From Planctomycetota bacterium (GTDB taxonomy: Bacteria > Planctomycetota > UBA1135 > GCA-002686595), in assembly GCA_029259675.1 (NCBI GenBank), contig JAJDES010000295.1:1-6394 (forward strand): DNA of 6,394 nucleotides, written 5' to 3'. How positions within the stretch are numbered: the first letter of the stretch is position 1; each line of letters starts with the position of its first letter. Made by a program: the position numbers and the translations under genes. Positions 1 to 6,122 of the stretch are shown here, in pieces. Below the pieces are notes generated by a model. It was not told where the DNA came from. It searched no databases and worked only from the letters and a program-made list of their open reading frames with translations.

Positions 1-1
1 T

Positions 2-805
2 CTCGACGATCCGCGCGAGGCCAACAATGAGGGTGGTGTTTTCCCGGCCATTTTCGGCACGGTTGCCATGACCATCGTGATGTCCATCGTGGTCGTTCCC
101 TTCGGCGTACTGGCCGCTCTATACCTGCGCGAATACGCCAAGCAAGGTGTGATCGTCAGCATCGTGCGCATTGCGGTCAACAACCTGGCCGGTGTACCCA
201 GCATCGTTTACGGCGTCTTCGGGCTCGGCTTTTTCTGCTACATCGTGGGCGCAACGATCGACGAGCTCTTCTTTGCCAGCAAACTGCCCAGCCCGACCTT
301 CGGCACCGGCGGCATTCTCTGGGCTTCCCTCACGCTCGCACTGCTCACCTTGCCCGTGGTCATTGTCGCTACCGAGGAAGCGCTATCGTCGGTGCCAAGT
401 TCCATGCGCGAGGGCTCCTACGCTTGCGGCGCCACCAAATGGCAAACCATTCGCCGCATTGTTTTGCCGCGCGCCATGCCGGGCATCATGACCGGCATGA
501 TCTTGGCCATCGCCCGCGGCGCCGGCGAAGTGGCTCCCCTGATGCTCGTCGGAGCCGTAAAGGTGGCCCCCGAATTGCCGCTCGAAATGGCCGGCATGAT
601 CCCAATCCCCCACCCCGAGCGCAGTTTCATGCACTTGGGATTCCACATTTACGACCTGGGTTTCCAAAGCCAAAACTCCGAGGCTGCCAAGCCCATGGTC
701 TATACGACGACTTTGCTTCTGATCGGAATCATTGTCGGCCTAAACGTGTTTGCCATTTGGATTCGCGGGCGACTGCGGAAGCGTTATGCAGCCGTCGCCA
801 TCTAA
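2..805 (+). CDS. pstA: Phosphate ABC transporter permease PstA (5' end missing)
   Basis: Inner-membrane permease subunit that, with PstC, forms the phosphate channel of the Pst importer energised by PstB. The frame is open from base 2, so the ATG at 68 is internal and the true start lies upstream of the window; 267 residues are visible. The visible N-terminus reads into the family's conserved GGVFPAIFGT segment, followed by hydrophobic membrane segments. The cytoplasmic EAA loop that docks on the ATPase is at about 410-487: E-G-S-Y-A-C-G, then IVLP about ten residues later. After it come the IARGAGEVAPLML segment and the FMHLGFHIYD stretch, which I recall from long-form PstA proteins. The stop is TAA at 803-805. 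pstB follows on the same strand. Identification is by recognised family motifs; the assignment as PstA rather than PstC rests on overall resemblance and on its place directly before pstB. Confidence 0.95.
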   Translation, partial: LDDPREANNEGGVFPAIFGTVAMTIVMSIVVVPFGVLAALYLREYAKQGVIVSIVRIAVNNLAGVPSIVYGVFGLGFFCYIVGATIDELFFASKLPSPTFGTGGILWASLTLALLTLPVVIVATEEALSSVPSSMREGSYACGATKWQTIRRIVLPRAMPGIMTGMILAIARGAGEVAPLMLVGAVKVAPELPLEMAGMIPIPHPERSFMHLGFHIYDLGFQSQNSEAAKPMVYTTTLLLIGIIVGLNVFAIWIRGRLRKRYAAVAI

Positions 806-901
806 ACCCAAGCAAGAACCGATGCAGCAAAGCACTGAAGAACTGAACCTTCCGATTCGGGAGATCACACCTGCAAAGCCGCCGCAAGCGGCCCAACGTA
901 A

Positions 902-907
902 AGAGGT
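902..907 (+). promoter_or_regulatory. Ribosome binding site supporting the pstB start at 912
   Basis: AGAGGT lies about five bases before the ATG at 912. This is the best Shine-Dalgarno-like match near any candidate pstB start. The in-frame ATGs at 786 and 822 have weaker upstream sequence (a GGAAG-like stretch before 786, nothing clear before 822). The site therefore helps choose the start. Confidence 0.5.
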
Positions 908-911
908 CAAA

Positions 912-1787
912 ATGTCCCCCATTAGCGGAGACACAACCGAACGGGCGATTGCATCCCAACCGGGCGGCGTATTCGATGCGGTCGAAGCAGGTCAAGCCTT
1001 CCAAACCCGCGTCCATGAACGCGTGTTGCAAGAGGAAGCCGTACTTGAGATCGACAATCTCAACCTCAACTACGGGGACACCCGCGCGCTTTGGGACGTA
1101 TCCTTGCGAATCCCTCGCGGCAAGGTAACGGCTCTTATCGGTCCATCGGGTTGCGGCAAATCGACCCTTTTGCGCTGCGTCAACCGGCTCAACGACTTGA
1201 TCGATTCCGTCTCGATCCAAGGTGAGATTCGCCTCAACGGCGACCCCATCTATGACACGAGCGTAGACGTGATCGAATTGCGCAAGCGGATCGGGATGGT
1301 CTTCCAACGACCCAACCCCTTCCCGATGAGTATTTTCGAAAACGTGATTTACTCGCGCCGGATCGACGGCGAACGCAACAAGTCCATCCTGGAAGAGGTG
1401 TGCGAACGCAGTTTGCGCGGCGCGGGCCTCTGGGACGAGGTCAAGGATAGGCTCAAGAGCAGCGCCCTGCGCCTTTCCGGTGGGCAGCAACAACGCCTGT
1501 GCATCGCGCGCGCCATTGCCGCCGATCCCGAAGTGCTCTTGCTCGATGAACCCTGCTCGGCCCTCGACCCGATCGCGACTGGTCGCATTGAGGATTTGAT
1601 TGAGGAACTCAAGGGTGACTACTCACTTTTGATTGTGACCCACAACATGCAGCAGGCATCGCGAGCGAGCGATTACACAGCCTTCATGTACCTCGGTCGG
1701 GGAATTGAATACGGCCCCACCGAGGAAATTTTCCTGCACCCCCAACTCCGCGAAACGGAGTCCTACGTTACCGGCCAATTCGGTTGA
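912..1787 (+). CDS. pstB: Phosphate ABC transporter ATP-binding protein PstB
   Basis: Cytoplasmic ATPase of the Pst importer; it hydrolyses ATP to drive phosphate through PstC/PstA. From the ATG at 912 it has 291 residues. All ABC motifs are present and intact: Walker A GPSGCGKST at residues 77-85, Q-loop Gln132 (VFQRPNPFP), signature LSGGQQQR at 188-195, Walker B VLLLDEP at 208-214, D-loop SALD at 216-219 and switch His244 (VTHNMQQ). The PNPFPMSIFENV and DEPCSALDP wording is typical of PstB. I chose 912 for its ribosome site and because it gives a near-family length. In-frame ATGs at 786 and 822 would add 42 or 30 polar residues, and 786 would overlap the end of pstA by 20 bases. Even from 912 there is a leader of about 43 residues before the first strand (VLEIDNLNLNYG), somewhat long for PstB. 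Confidence 0.95.
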   Translation: MSPISGDTTERAIASQPGGVFDAVEAGQAFQTRVHERVLQEEAVLEIDNLNLNYGDTRALWDVSLRIPRGKVTALIGPSGCGKSTLLRCVNRLNDLIDSVSIQGEIRLNGDPIYDTSVDVIELRKRIGMVFQRPNPFPMSIFENVIYSRRIDGERNKSILEEVCERSLRGAGLWDEVKDRLKSSALRLSGGQQQRLCIARAIAADPEVLLLDEPCSALDPIATGRIEDLIEELKGDYSLLIVTHNMQQASRASDYTAFMYLGRGIEYGPTEEIFLHPQLRETESYVTGQFG

Positions 1788-1833
1788 TCCAAGCCACCCA
1801 GGCGACTCCCCCAAGGCGACGCCACACAGAACG

Positions 1834-2805
1834 ATGAATCGCAGCGCACTCATTATCGTCAGTTCACTCCTGGCCGTTTCCGCAGGATGCAAGCACACAA
1901 GCTCCAATGGGGATCAAGCCGGCACTCCTTCCGAGGCTATCGCGGTGCAAACCGCAACCGTCGAATCCGCATTTGAAGCCGATCCCGAAAAGGTTGCCGC
2001 CGCGTTCAAGCCTGCAACGGCCTATGGGCGCCCGGGCTATTCGGCCTACTTGCAGGACGGACGCCTATGGATTTTTTCAACCGGCAGTCAGGAACAAGCC
2101 GAATTTGAAGTTGGGAAGGAACCGGCCAAGCACATCACGCGCATCGGCGCCGGCCCCGCAGGCTTGACGGTCAAGGCCGTGGATAGCGGCACCTTGAGCG
2201 GCTACTTCGCAGCCCGCGAAGGTTTTGTAACCGAGCTCGTCGACGGGCGCATTTGGGCCTTCCACGAAGACGCTCCCGAATTGGAAACCTTTAAGCGTGG
2301 CGGCGAACTCGCCAAGCATGTAACCCGCATCGGTGTCGGCCCGGGCAACACGACCGTCAAGGCACCCGATTCGGAAACAATCCTGGCCTACGTCGCTGCG
2401 CGCGAAGGCTTCCGATGCTTTGTTGACGACGGCCGCCTGTGGGTGTTCGCGGACGGCATCTCGGACTTGAAAGCCTTTGCCCAAGGCGGCGAACCCGCCA
2501 AGCACGTAACGCGAATCGGCGCCGGCCCCATGGGCTGCACCATCAAAGCGCCCGATGCGGCCACTTTGCAGGCGTATGAAGCAGCCGTGGAAGGATTCCG
2601 TGTTTTCTCCCAAGAGGGGCGAATTTGGGTCTTTCGATCGGATTGCGAGGAACTTCCATCATTCCTTGCCGGTGGTGAATTGGCCAAGCGCGTCACACGA
2701 ATTGGGGCGGGCCCAAATGGAGCTACACTGCTCGCGCCCGACTCCGCTACCCTCGACAGTTACTTACGAGCCTTCGGCAACGAACAGCCAACCCCATTGC
2801 GCTGA
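1834..2805 (+). CDS. Putative lipoprotein made of four tandem 62-residue repeats
   Basis: I do not recognise this gene. From the ATG at 1834 the product has 323 residues. The first 18 residues form a signal peptide (Arg3, then a hydrophobic LIIVSSLLAV core) ending at Cys19 in S-A-G-C. That fits a loose lipobox, though Ser at -3 is less usual than Leu or Val, so a secreted soluble protein is also possible. Residues 20-65 are a low-complexity linker. Residues 66-127, 128-189, 190-251 and 252-313 are four gapless copies of one repeat; a ten-residue tail follows. Each repeat has a GR-x-W-x-F strand-like core, then AK-x-(V/I)-TRIG-x-GP, then a helix-like APD-x-x-T-x-x-x-Y end. No enzyme motif is visible. 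It lies 46 bases after pstB and 16 before phoU on the same strand, so it is probably co-transcribed with the phosphate genes. No strong Shine-Dalgarno sequence precedes it. A periplasmic, phosphate-related role is inference from position only. Confidence 0.85.
   Translation: MNRSALIIVSSLLAVSAGCKHTSSNGDQAGTPSEAIAVQTATVESAFEADPEKVAAAFKPATAYGRPGYSAYLQDGRLWIFSTGSQEQAEFEVGKEPAKHITRIGAGPAGLTVKAVDSGTLSGYFAAREGFVTELVDGRIWAFHEDAPELETFKRGGELAKHVTRIGVGPGNTTVKAPDSETILAYVAAREGFRCFVDDGRLWVFADGISDLKAFAQGGEPAKHVTRIGAGPMGCTIKAPDAATLQAYEAAVEGFRVFSQEGRIWVFRSDCEELPSFLAGGELAKRVTRIGAGPNGATLLAPDSATLDSYLRAFGNEQPTPLR
2029..2772 (+). repeat. Four tandem 186-base coding repeats
   Basis: The units are 2029-2214, 2215-2400, 2401-2586 and 2587-2772, each exactly 62 codons with no gap. 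Twenty-two of the 62 positions are identical in all four translated copies (G3, G11, R12, W14, F16, F26, G29, E31, A33, K34, T37, R38, I39, G40, G42, P43, T47, A50, D52, T55, Y59, A62). In the best conserved stretch (A-K through G-P) the DNA differs mainly at third codon positions, for example acc/acg/aca for the invariant Thr. So the duplications look old and the protein sequence looks maintained by selection. Unit 1 is the most divergent at its start, and unit 4 has Val for Arg at position 1 and Arg for His at position 35. Confidence 0.95.
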
Positions 2806-2821
2806 ACATTTTCAGCCCGTC

Positions 2822-3535
2822 ATGTCTAAGCACCTTAGAAACGATCTCGCCTCGCTGGAAAAGAGGCTTCTTTATTTGGCCGCCCAAGTGGAAGAGGCGG
2901 TACGCAAATCCGTTCAGGCGTTGACGGATCGGAGGCAAGATCTCGCTCGGGAAGTTATCAACGGCGATCTCGACATCGATCGGCGTGAAGTTGAACTCGA
3001 AGAAGAGTGCCTCAAAGTCTTGGCTCTACACCAACCTGTCGCCACAGATCTGCGCTTTGTTACCGCCTGCTTAAAGATCGACAATGACTTGGAGCGAATC
3101 GGAGACTTGGCCTGCAACATCGCCAAACGCGCACGCTCTCTGTCGAAGGCGGAGAAAACACCCATTCCGGCCAAGCTCAGAGAGATGACGGACATATCCA
3201 TGCAAATGCTGCGGGATGCGCTCGACTCCTTTGTCCGGGGCGACCCCAACACGGCGCGCAAGGTTTGCATCAATGACGATCGCGTCGATAAGGGCAATCG
3301 TGACGTCATTTCAGGGCTTTTGGACACCATGGCCAATCGCCCGCACCTGATGGAACAGGGCATCATGCTCATCTCCATTTCCAAGAACTTGGAGCGCATT
3401 GCCGACCACGCAACCAACATTGCCGAAGATGTCATTTACATGGTGCAAGGTGAAATCATCCGCCATAAGGACATTGACGAGTTCGGTCCCGAAGACGATC
3501 ACGATCAAAATGTGAACGCCACTCGCACAGCCTAG
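2822..3535 (+). CDS. phoU: Phosphate transport system regulator PhoU
   Basis: Cytoplasmic helical regulator that in studied bacteria restrains Pst uptake and connects it to the PhoR/PhoB-type two-component system. The 237-residue length is normal for the family. It has the duplicated three-helix-bundle layout, and each half carries the conserved metal-binding signature: N-D-L-E-R-I-G-D at residues 88-95 with N99-I, and N-L-E-R-I-A-D-H at 189-196 with N199-I. The N-terminal LEKRLLYLAAQVEEAV segment and the HQPVATDLRFV segment are also typical. The C-terminal tail (about residue 221 on) is acidic, polar and probably disordered. The ATG at 2822 is chosen because the match to PhoU begins there; longer in-frame extensions would run into the preceding gene. 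It starts 16 bases after the repeat-lipoprotein stop without a clear Shine-Dalgarno site, which suggests translational coupling or weak initiation. No phoB or phoR is visible in the window. Confidence 0.95.
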   Translation: MSKHLRNDLASLEKRLLYLAAQVEEAVRKSVQALTDRRQDLAREVINGDLDIDRREVELEEECLKVLALHQPVATDLRFVTACLKIDNDLERIGDLACNIAKRARSLSKAEKTPIPAKLREMTDISMQMLRDALDSFVRGDPNTARKVCINDDRVDKGNRDVISGLLDTMANRPHLMEQGIMLISISKNLERIADHATNIAEDVIYMVQGEIIRHKDIDEFGPEDDHDQNVNATRTA

Positions 3536-3575
3536 GCGGGAGCGCCAAAATCATTGGGCCCCGGCAAGGCAAGCA

Positions 3576-3598
3576 CGGGCGCAAGCGGCACGCGCCCG
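3576..3598. terminator. Weak GC-rich hairpin in the convergent gap, possible terminator
   Basis: CGGGCGC at 3576-3582 pairs perfectly with GCGCCCG at 3592-3598 around a nine-base loop. It lies between the 3' ends of phoU and the converging glycosyltransferase gene, where transcription of both should stop. Neither strand has a following T-tract, so it is not a standard intrinsic terminator. A second, smaller stem in the same gap pairs CCCAG (3639-3643) with CTGGG (3649-3653), also without a T-tract. Rho-dependent termination is equally possible. Confidence 0.2.
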
Positions 3599-3677
3599 AG
3601 CTGACGCACCACGCTCAAGTCTGCAGTTTGCTTTCCAACCCAGGGGCTCTGGGCCAACTGCCTGGCACCGCAGTACG

Positions 3678-5939
3678 CTAGTCCGAAAATAAGGCTTCGT
3701 CTCCGAACCCAGAATCCGCATTTGCGCCCCAGCCCCATTTGGGGATGTAATCCACGCGGAATTGTGCAGCAGAGAGCGCTTTCTCAAAATCCACGGGGTT
3801 CGACGCCCGGCACTCCTGCTCCCATTCGAGCAAAATCTCGAGTGCCTTCCCATGTCGCTGCTGGTAGCGATACATGCGGCTCAAACTGGTTGCCATCGGC
3901 GGATCCTCTGCAATGACGCCTTCGCCTTCGAGCACGCGCACCGCATCGGCCACTCGATTCACTTGGAAATATGCGTTCACCAGGGCTCGCCTGGAAAGCA
4001 CGTTGTCGGGAGCACCTTCGGCTTCCAGCCATTCAATGGAAATGTCGGGTCGCCCCCTGAGGGCCCACAGCATGGCAAATCCGGACAACTCCAATTCGTT
4101 CATTTCGCCCTGCGCACGCCGGCGGCTCAGCTCCAACAACTTCTCCAGGGGTTCGGCAAGTTCGCGCTTGAGCAGGGCCAAGTGCCTGGCGGCGGGTTCC
4201 AACTCCCCCGCACCCAAATAGGCCAACACCAGGTCGCGTCTCAAGCGCTCATCTCCACTGCGCTCAACCGCAGCTTCGAAGGCCTCCGGTTGGATGTCGT
4301 AGAGCCACCAAGCGGCATCCAAGTGACGCTCCGGTTCAAAGTGATGAATCCAAATATCGCCGGACTCCGGATAGTCGGCCTCGTAGCGCGCCATGTATCG
4401 GACATACAAAGCCACGCGACCGAAGCGCGCCGCTCCGCGCGCATAGTAGATTTGAAAATCTTCGTCTTCGGTGTCGTGCAAGATACGCAGCCCATCGTCG
4501 CGCATCTGACCCCAGTCGCTGTTCGAATCGATGAAATGTTCGAAGGCCCGCGCCTGACCGCCTCCCAGCGAATTGAAATAGGCAATCGAGTTGGGAAAGG
4601 TGCTTATGGGTCCATAGGCCAAAGGAATCGCGAAGCAGAGCGCCCATAATTTCGGGTGAGCCGCCAATTGTGGTCCCAACCACTTATCCCTCGCCAGTGC
4701 ACCCAATAGGACGTAAAGCAATGGGTAAAAGAACAGCGCAAAGCGAACACCCACTTGATACGAAGTAAAGAAACTCAAATAGGCAAGCGGTACCAAGGCC
4801 ATGGAGAGCACAATCCAAGCGGCCCGACTTTCGGAACGAAGGCCGGCACTTTCACCTGCACGGCGACCCGCACGGCCAACGGCAGCGCGAATCCAGCTCG
4901 GTCCCCGGCGCACCATCAGGAAGGCCAAGGCCGCCAATGCGACTTCGGAAGTCTTGTAAAGAATCGTCCACAAGTAGTATCCGTAGTGGCTACCGGCAAA
5001 ATGACCGTTGAGGAACATGATGCGTTCCCCGTGACCGCGGTCGAATTGCTGATCCACGCCGTACAAGAAAGGCGTGGGAAGCAATTGCAAAAATGAAGAC
5101 ACCAGCGGCATGTCCATGAGCGAACCGAGCAGTGGGCTTTGATATATCCCTGGATCGCCCGGCGCAAAGCCCCCACCAAAACCATAGCAGGCATGCAGTG
5201 CCAGCACGGTACAAGCCACCAACAACACCCAGGCCGCGGTGGCTCCTCGCAGTCCAGCCAATCGGCTCGACCGCCCACCCTTGCTTGCCGCCCCGCGCCA
5301 AGCGCAAATGACAACAATCAAAGCCACTATCGGCGCCATCAGCGCGGCGATGTACTTGGTTCCAAAGCCCAATCCGAGGAATACCCCCGTCATGCCCAAA
5401 TCCAACTTGGATAGGCTTTCGCTGTAACGCCATAGGAAATAGCCGACCCAAAGCAGCAATGCCGAGTAGGCCATATCCACCGTCATCAGCGACCCGTAAC
5501 CCTGCATGAGCGGATCCAAGCAGAAAAATCCGAGCGACAGCAAGCCGCCCGCTGCGCCAAAGGCTTTGCGAGCCCATAGGTAGACTCCCAGGGCCGCCAA
5601 CAAACCGAAGGGCAAAAGCCCGAGTCGCCCCAGGAAAAGGACACTGCGCTCCTGTCGGGCACGCGTCATTTCCTCAAGAGGTGCGCTGTGCAGAAACGTT
5701 TGGCCGAAGATGAGCGCCACCGGCCCCTGGAACAGCAACTTGGGGTTTTCCCAGTTGGCTGCGAGGCCTTGCTCGGGTTCCATCAAGAGCTGTCGTCCGG
5801 TCAGCATGTAAATGCTCTCGTCCGACGTGTGCCCGATGCGCCACATGGTCGCCACCAGGACCAATCCGAAAAGCACCATCAAAACGGCCGCGGCGCGACC
5901 GGAATTGGGCTCGCTCTGCTCTATAAGTTCTTGGTCCAT
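3678..5939 (-). CDS. GT39/ArnT-like membrane glycosyltransferase with TPR-like C-terminus
   Basis: A 753-residue polytopic membrane protein resembling the dolichyl-phosphate-mannose-protein mannosyltransferase (PMT_2/ArnT) class, which transfers sugars from polyprenyl-phosphate donors to extracytoplasmic acceptors. The first membrane helix is at residues 16-36. The following loop carries D40-E41 (HTSDESIY), matching the family's catalytic acidic position, then W-E-N-P-K-L at 63-68. The segment at 143-157 (PLMQGYGSLMTVDMA) matches the second conserved Asp region. Further hydrophobic helices occur at about 103-121, 128-150, 153-171, 198-214, 233-252, 319-342, 374-392, 396-414 and 430-446. The SIAYFN-SLGGG and DSNSDWGQ motifs (451-478) recur in uncharacterised bacterial members. 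Residues from about 550 on are soluble, with paired-helix, TPR-like stretches. The start is the ATG at 5939; a TTG 12 codons upstream is also possible. Donor and acceptor cannot be read from the sequence. It converges on phoU and diverges from the sulfatase gene. Confidence 0.8.
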   Translation of the reverse strand: MDQELIEQSEPNSGRAAAVLMVLFGLVLVATMWRIGHTSDESIYMLTGRQLLMEPEQGLAANWENPKLLFQGPVALIFGQTFLHSAPLEEMTRARQERSVLFLGRLGLLPFGLLAALGVYLWARKAFGAAGGLLSLGFFCLDPLMQGYGSLMTVDMAYSALLLWVGYFLWRYSESLSKLDLGMTGVFLGLGFGTKYIAALMAPIVALIVVICAWRGAASKGGRSSRLAGLRGATAAWVLLVACTVLALHACYGFGGGFAPGDPGIYQSPLLGSLMDMPLVSSFLQLLPTPFLYGVDQQFDRGHGERIMFLNGHFAGSHYGYYLWTILYKTSEVALAALAFLMVRRGPSWIRAAVGRAGRRAGESAGLRSESRAAWIVLSMALVPLAYLSFFTSYQVGVRFALFFYPLLYVLLGALARDKWLGPQLAAHPKLWALCFAIPLAYGPISTFPNSIAYFNSLGGGQARAFEHFIDSNSDWGQMRDDGLRILHDTEDEDFQIYYARGAARFGRVALYVRYMARYEADYPESGDIWIHHFEPERHLDAAWWLYDIQPEAFEAAVERSGDERLRRDLVLAYLGAGELEPAARHLALLKRELAEPLEKLLELSRRRAQGEMNELELSGFAMLWALRGRPDISIEWLEAEGAPDNVLSRRALVNAYFQVNRVADAVRVLEGEGVIAEDPPMATSLSRMYRYQQRHGKALEILLEWEQECRASNPVDFEKALSAAQFRVDYIPKWGWGANADSGFGDEALFSD

Positions 5940-6001
5940 GTGAGGACGCTCAGGATAAAGGCCGCGCGCCGCCAACCGATCCGGATTCTCGATTGGAGAG
6001 A

Positions 6002-6018
6002 ACCCTTGCGCGCAGGGT
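6002..6018. other. Inverted repeat in the divergent intergenic region
   Basis: ACCCT at 6002-6006 and AGGGT at 6014-6018 form a perfect five-base inverted repeat. The seven-base centre, TGCGCGC, is itself GC-alternating. It lies between the start of the minus-strand glycosyltransferase gene (5939) and the plus-strand sulfatase gene (6123), a natural place for an operator. Such short symmetry is common by chance in GC-rich DNA, so this is only a candidate site. Confidence 0.2.
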
Positions 6019-6063
6019 GTGCTAGTCCGCTGCGCATTGCGGATGCCCGAGATTCAGCCGCCA

Positions 6064-6079
6064 GCCCTCATTCGAGGGC
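6064..6079. other. Six-base-pair hairpin with tetraloop upstream of the sulfatase gene
   Basis: GCCCTC at 6064-6069 pairs perfectly with GAGGGC at 6074-6079 around the loop ATTC. A short T-containing run (CTTTCGTTC) follows on the plus strand, so it looks slightly terminator-like. No plus-strand gene ends here, so an operator or transcript-leader structure is the alternative. Function is unknown. Confidence 0.25.
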
Positions 6080-6109
6080 CTTTCGTTCGAGTCCGCTCCC
6101 AAGCGCGCG

Positions 6110-6115
6110 TAGAAT
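6110..6115 (+). promoter_or_regulatory. Candidate -10 element for the sulfatase gene
   Basis: TAGAAT matches five of six bases of the sigma-70 -10 consensus and ends seven bases before the ATG at 6123. A start site at the normal distance would fall on or next to the ATG, giving a leaderless message. That would fit the lack of any Shine-Dalgarno sequence there. No good -35 box is seen 16-18 bases upstream, so confidence is low. Confidence 0.2.
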
Positions 6116-6122
6116 TTGAGCC

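Noticed and set aside
729..1493. Long open frame of 254 codons on the minus strand opposite pstB.
   Set aside because: It is antisense to a clearly conserved ABC ATPase, has no recognisable motif, and is explained by codon bias in GC-rich coding DNA.
1705..1833. TTG-initiated N-terminal extension of the repeat lipoprotein overlapping the end of pstB.
   Set aside because: It would bury the signal peptide 43 residues inside the protein. The ATG at 1834 gives a proper signal sequence at the N-terminus.
2146..2163. G-A-G-P-A-G in repeat 1 resembles a dinucleotide-binding GxGxxG motif.
   Set aside because: It is part of the repeat core. The equivalent positions in the other units do not keep the last glycine pattern, and no Rossmann strand-helix-strand context or remaining FAD/NAD motif is present.
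2077..2613. Minus-strand open frame of 178 codons across the repeat gene.
   Set aside because: Its periodic look simply mirrors the plus-strand repeats. The plus-strand frame has the signal peptide and fits the operon direction.
3536..3677. Possible small gene or RNA in the convergent gap between phoU and the glycosyltransferase gene.
   Set aside because: The only open frames are extensions or shadows without a convincing start. Apart from two weak stems, nothing supports a gene.
3762..4649. Open frame of 295 codons on the plus strand opposite the glycosyltransferase C-terminal region.
   Set aside because: It lies entirely antisense to the convincing minus-strand gene and its translation shows no domain or signal.
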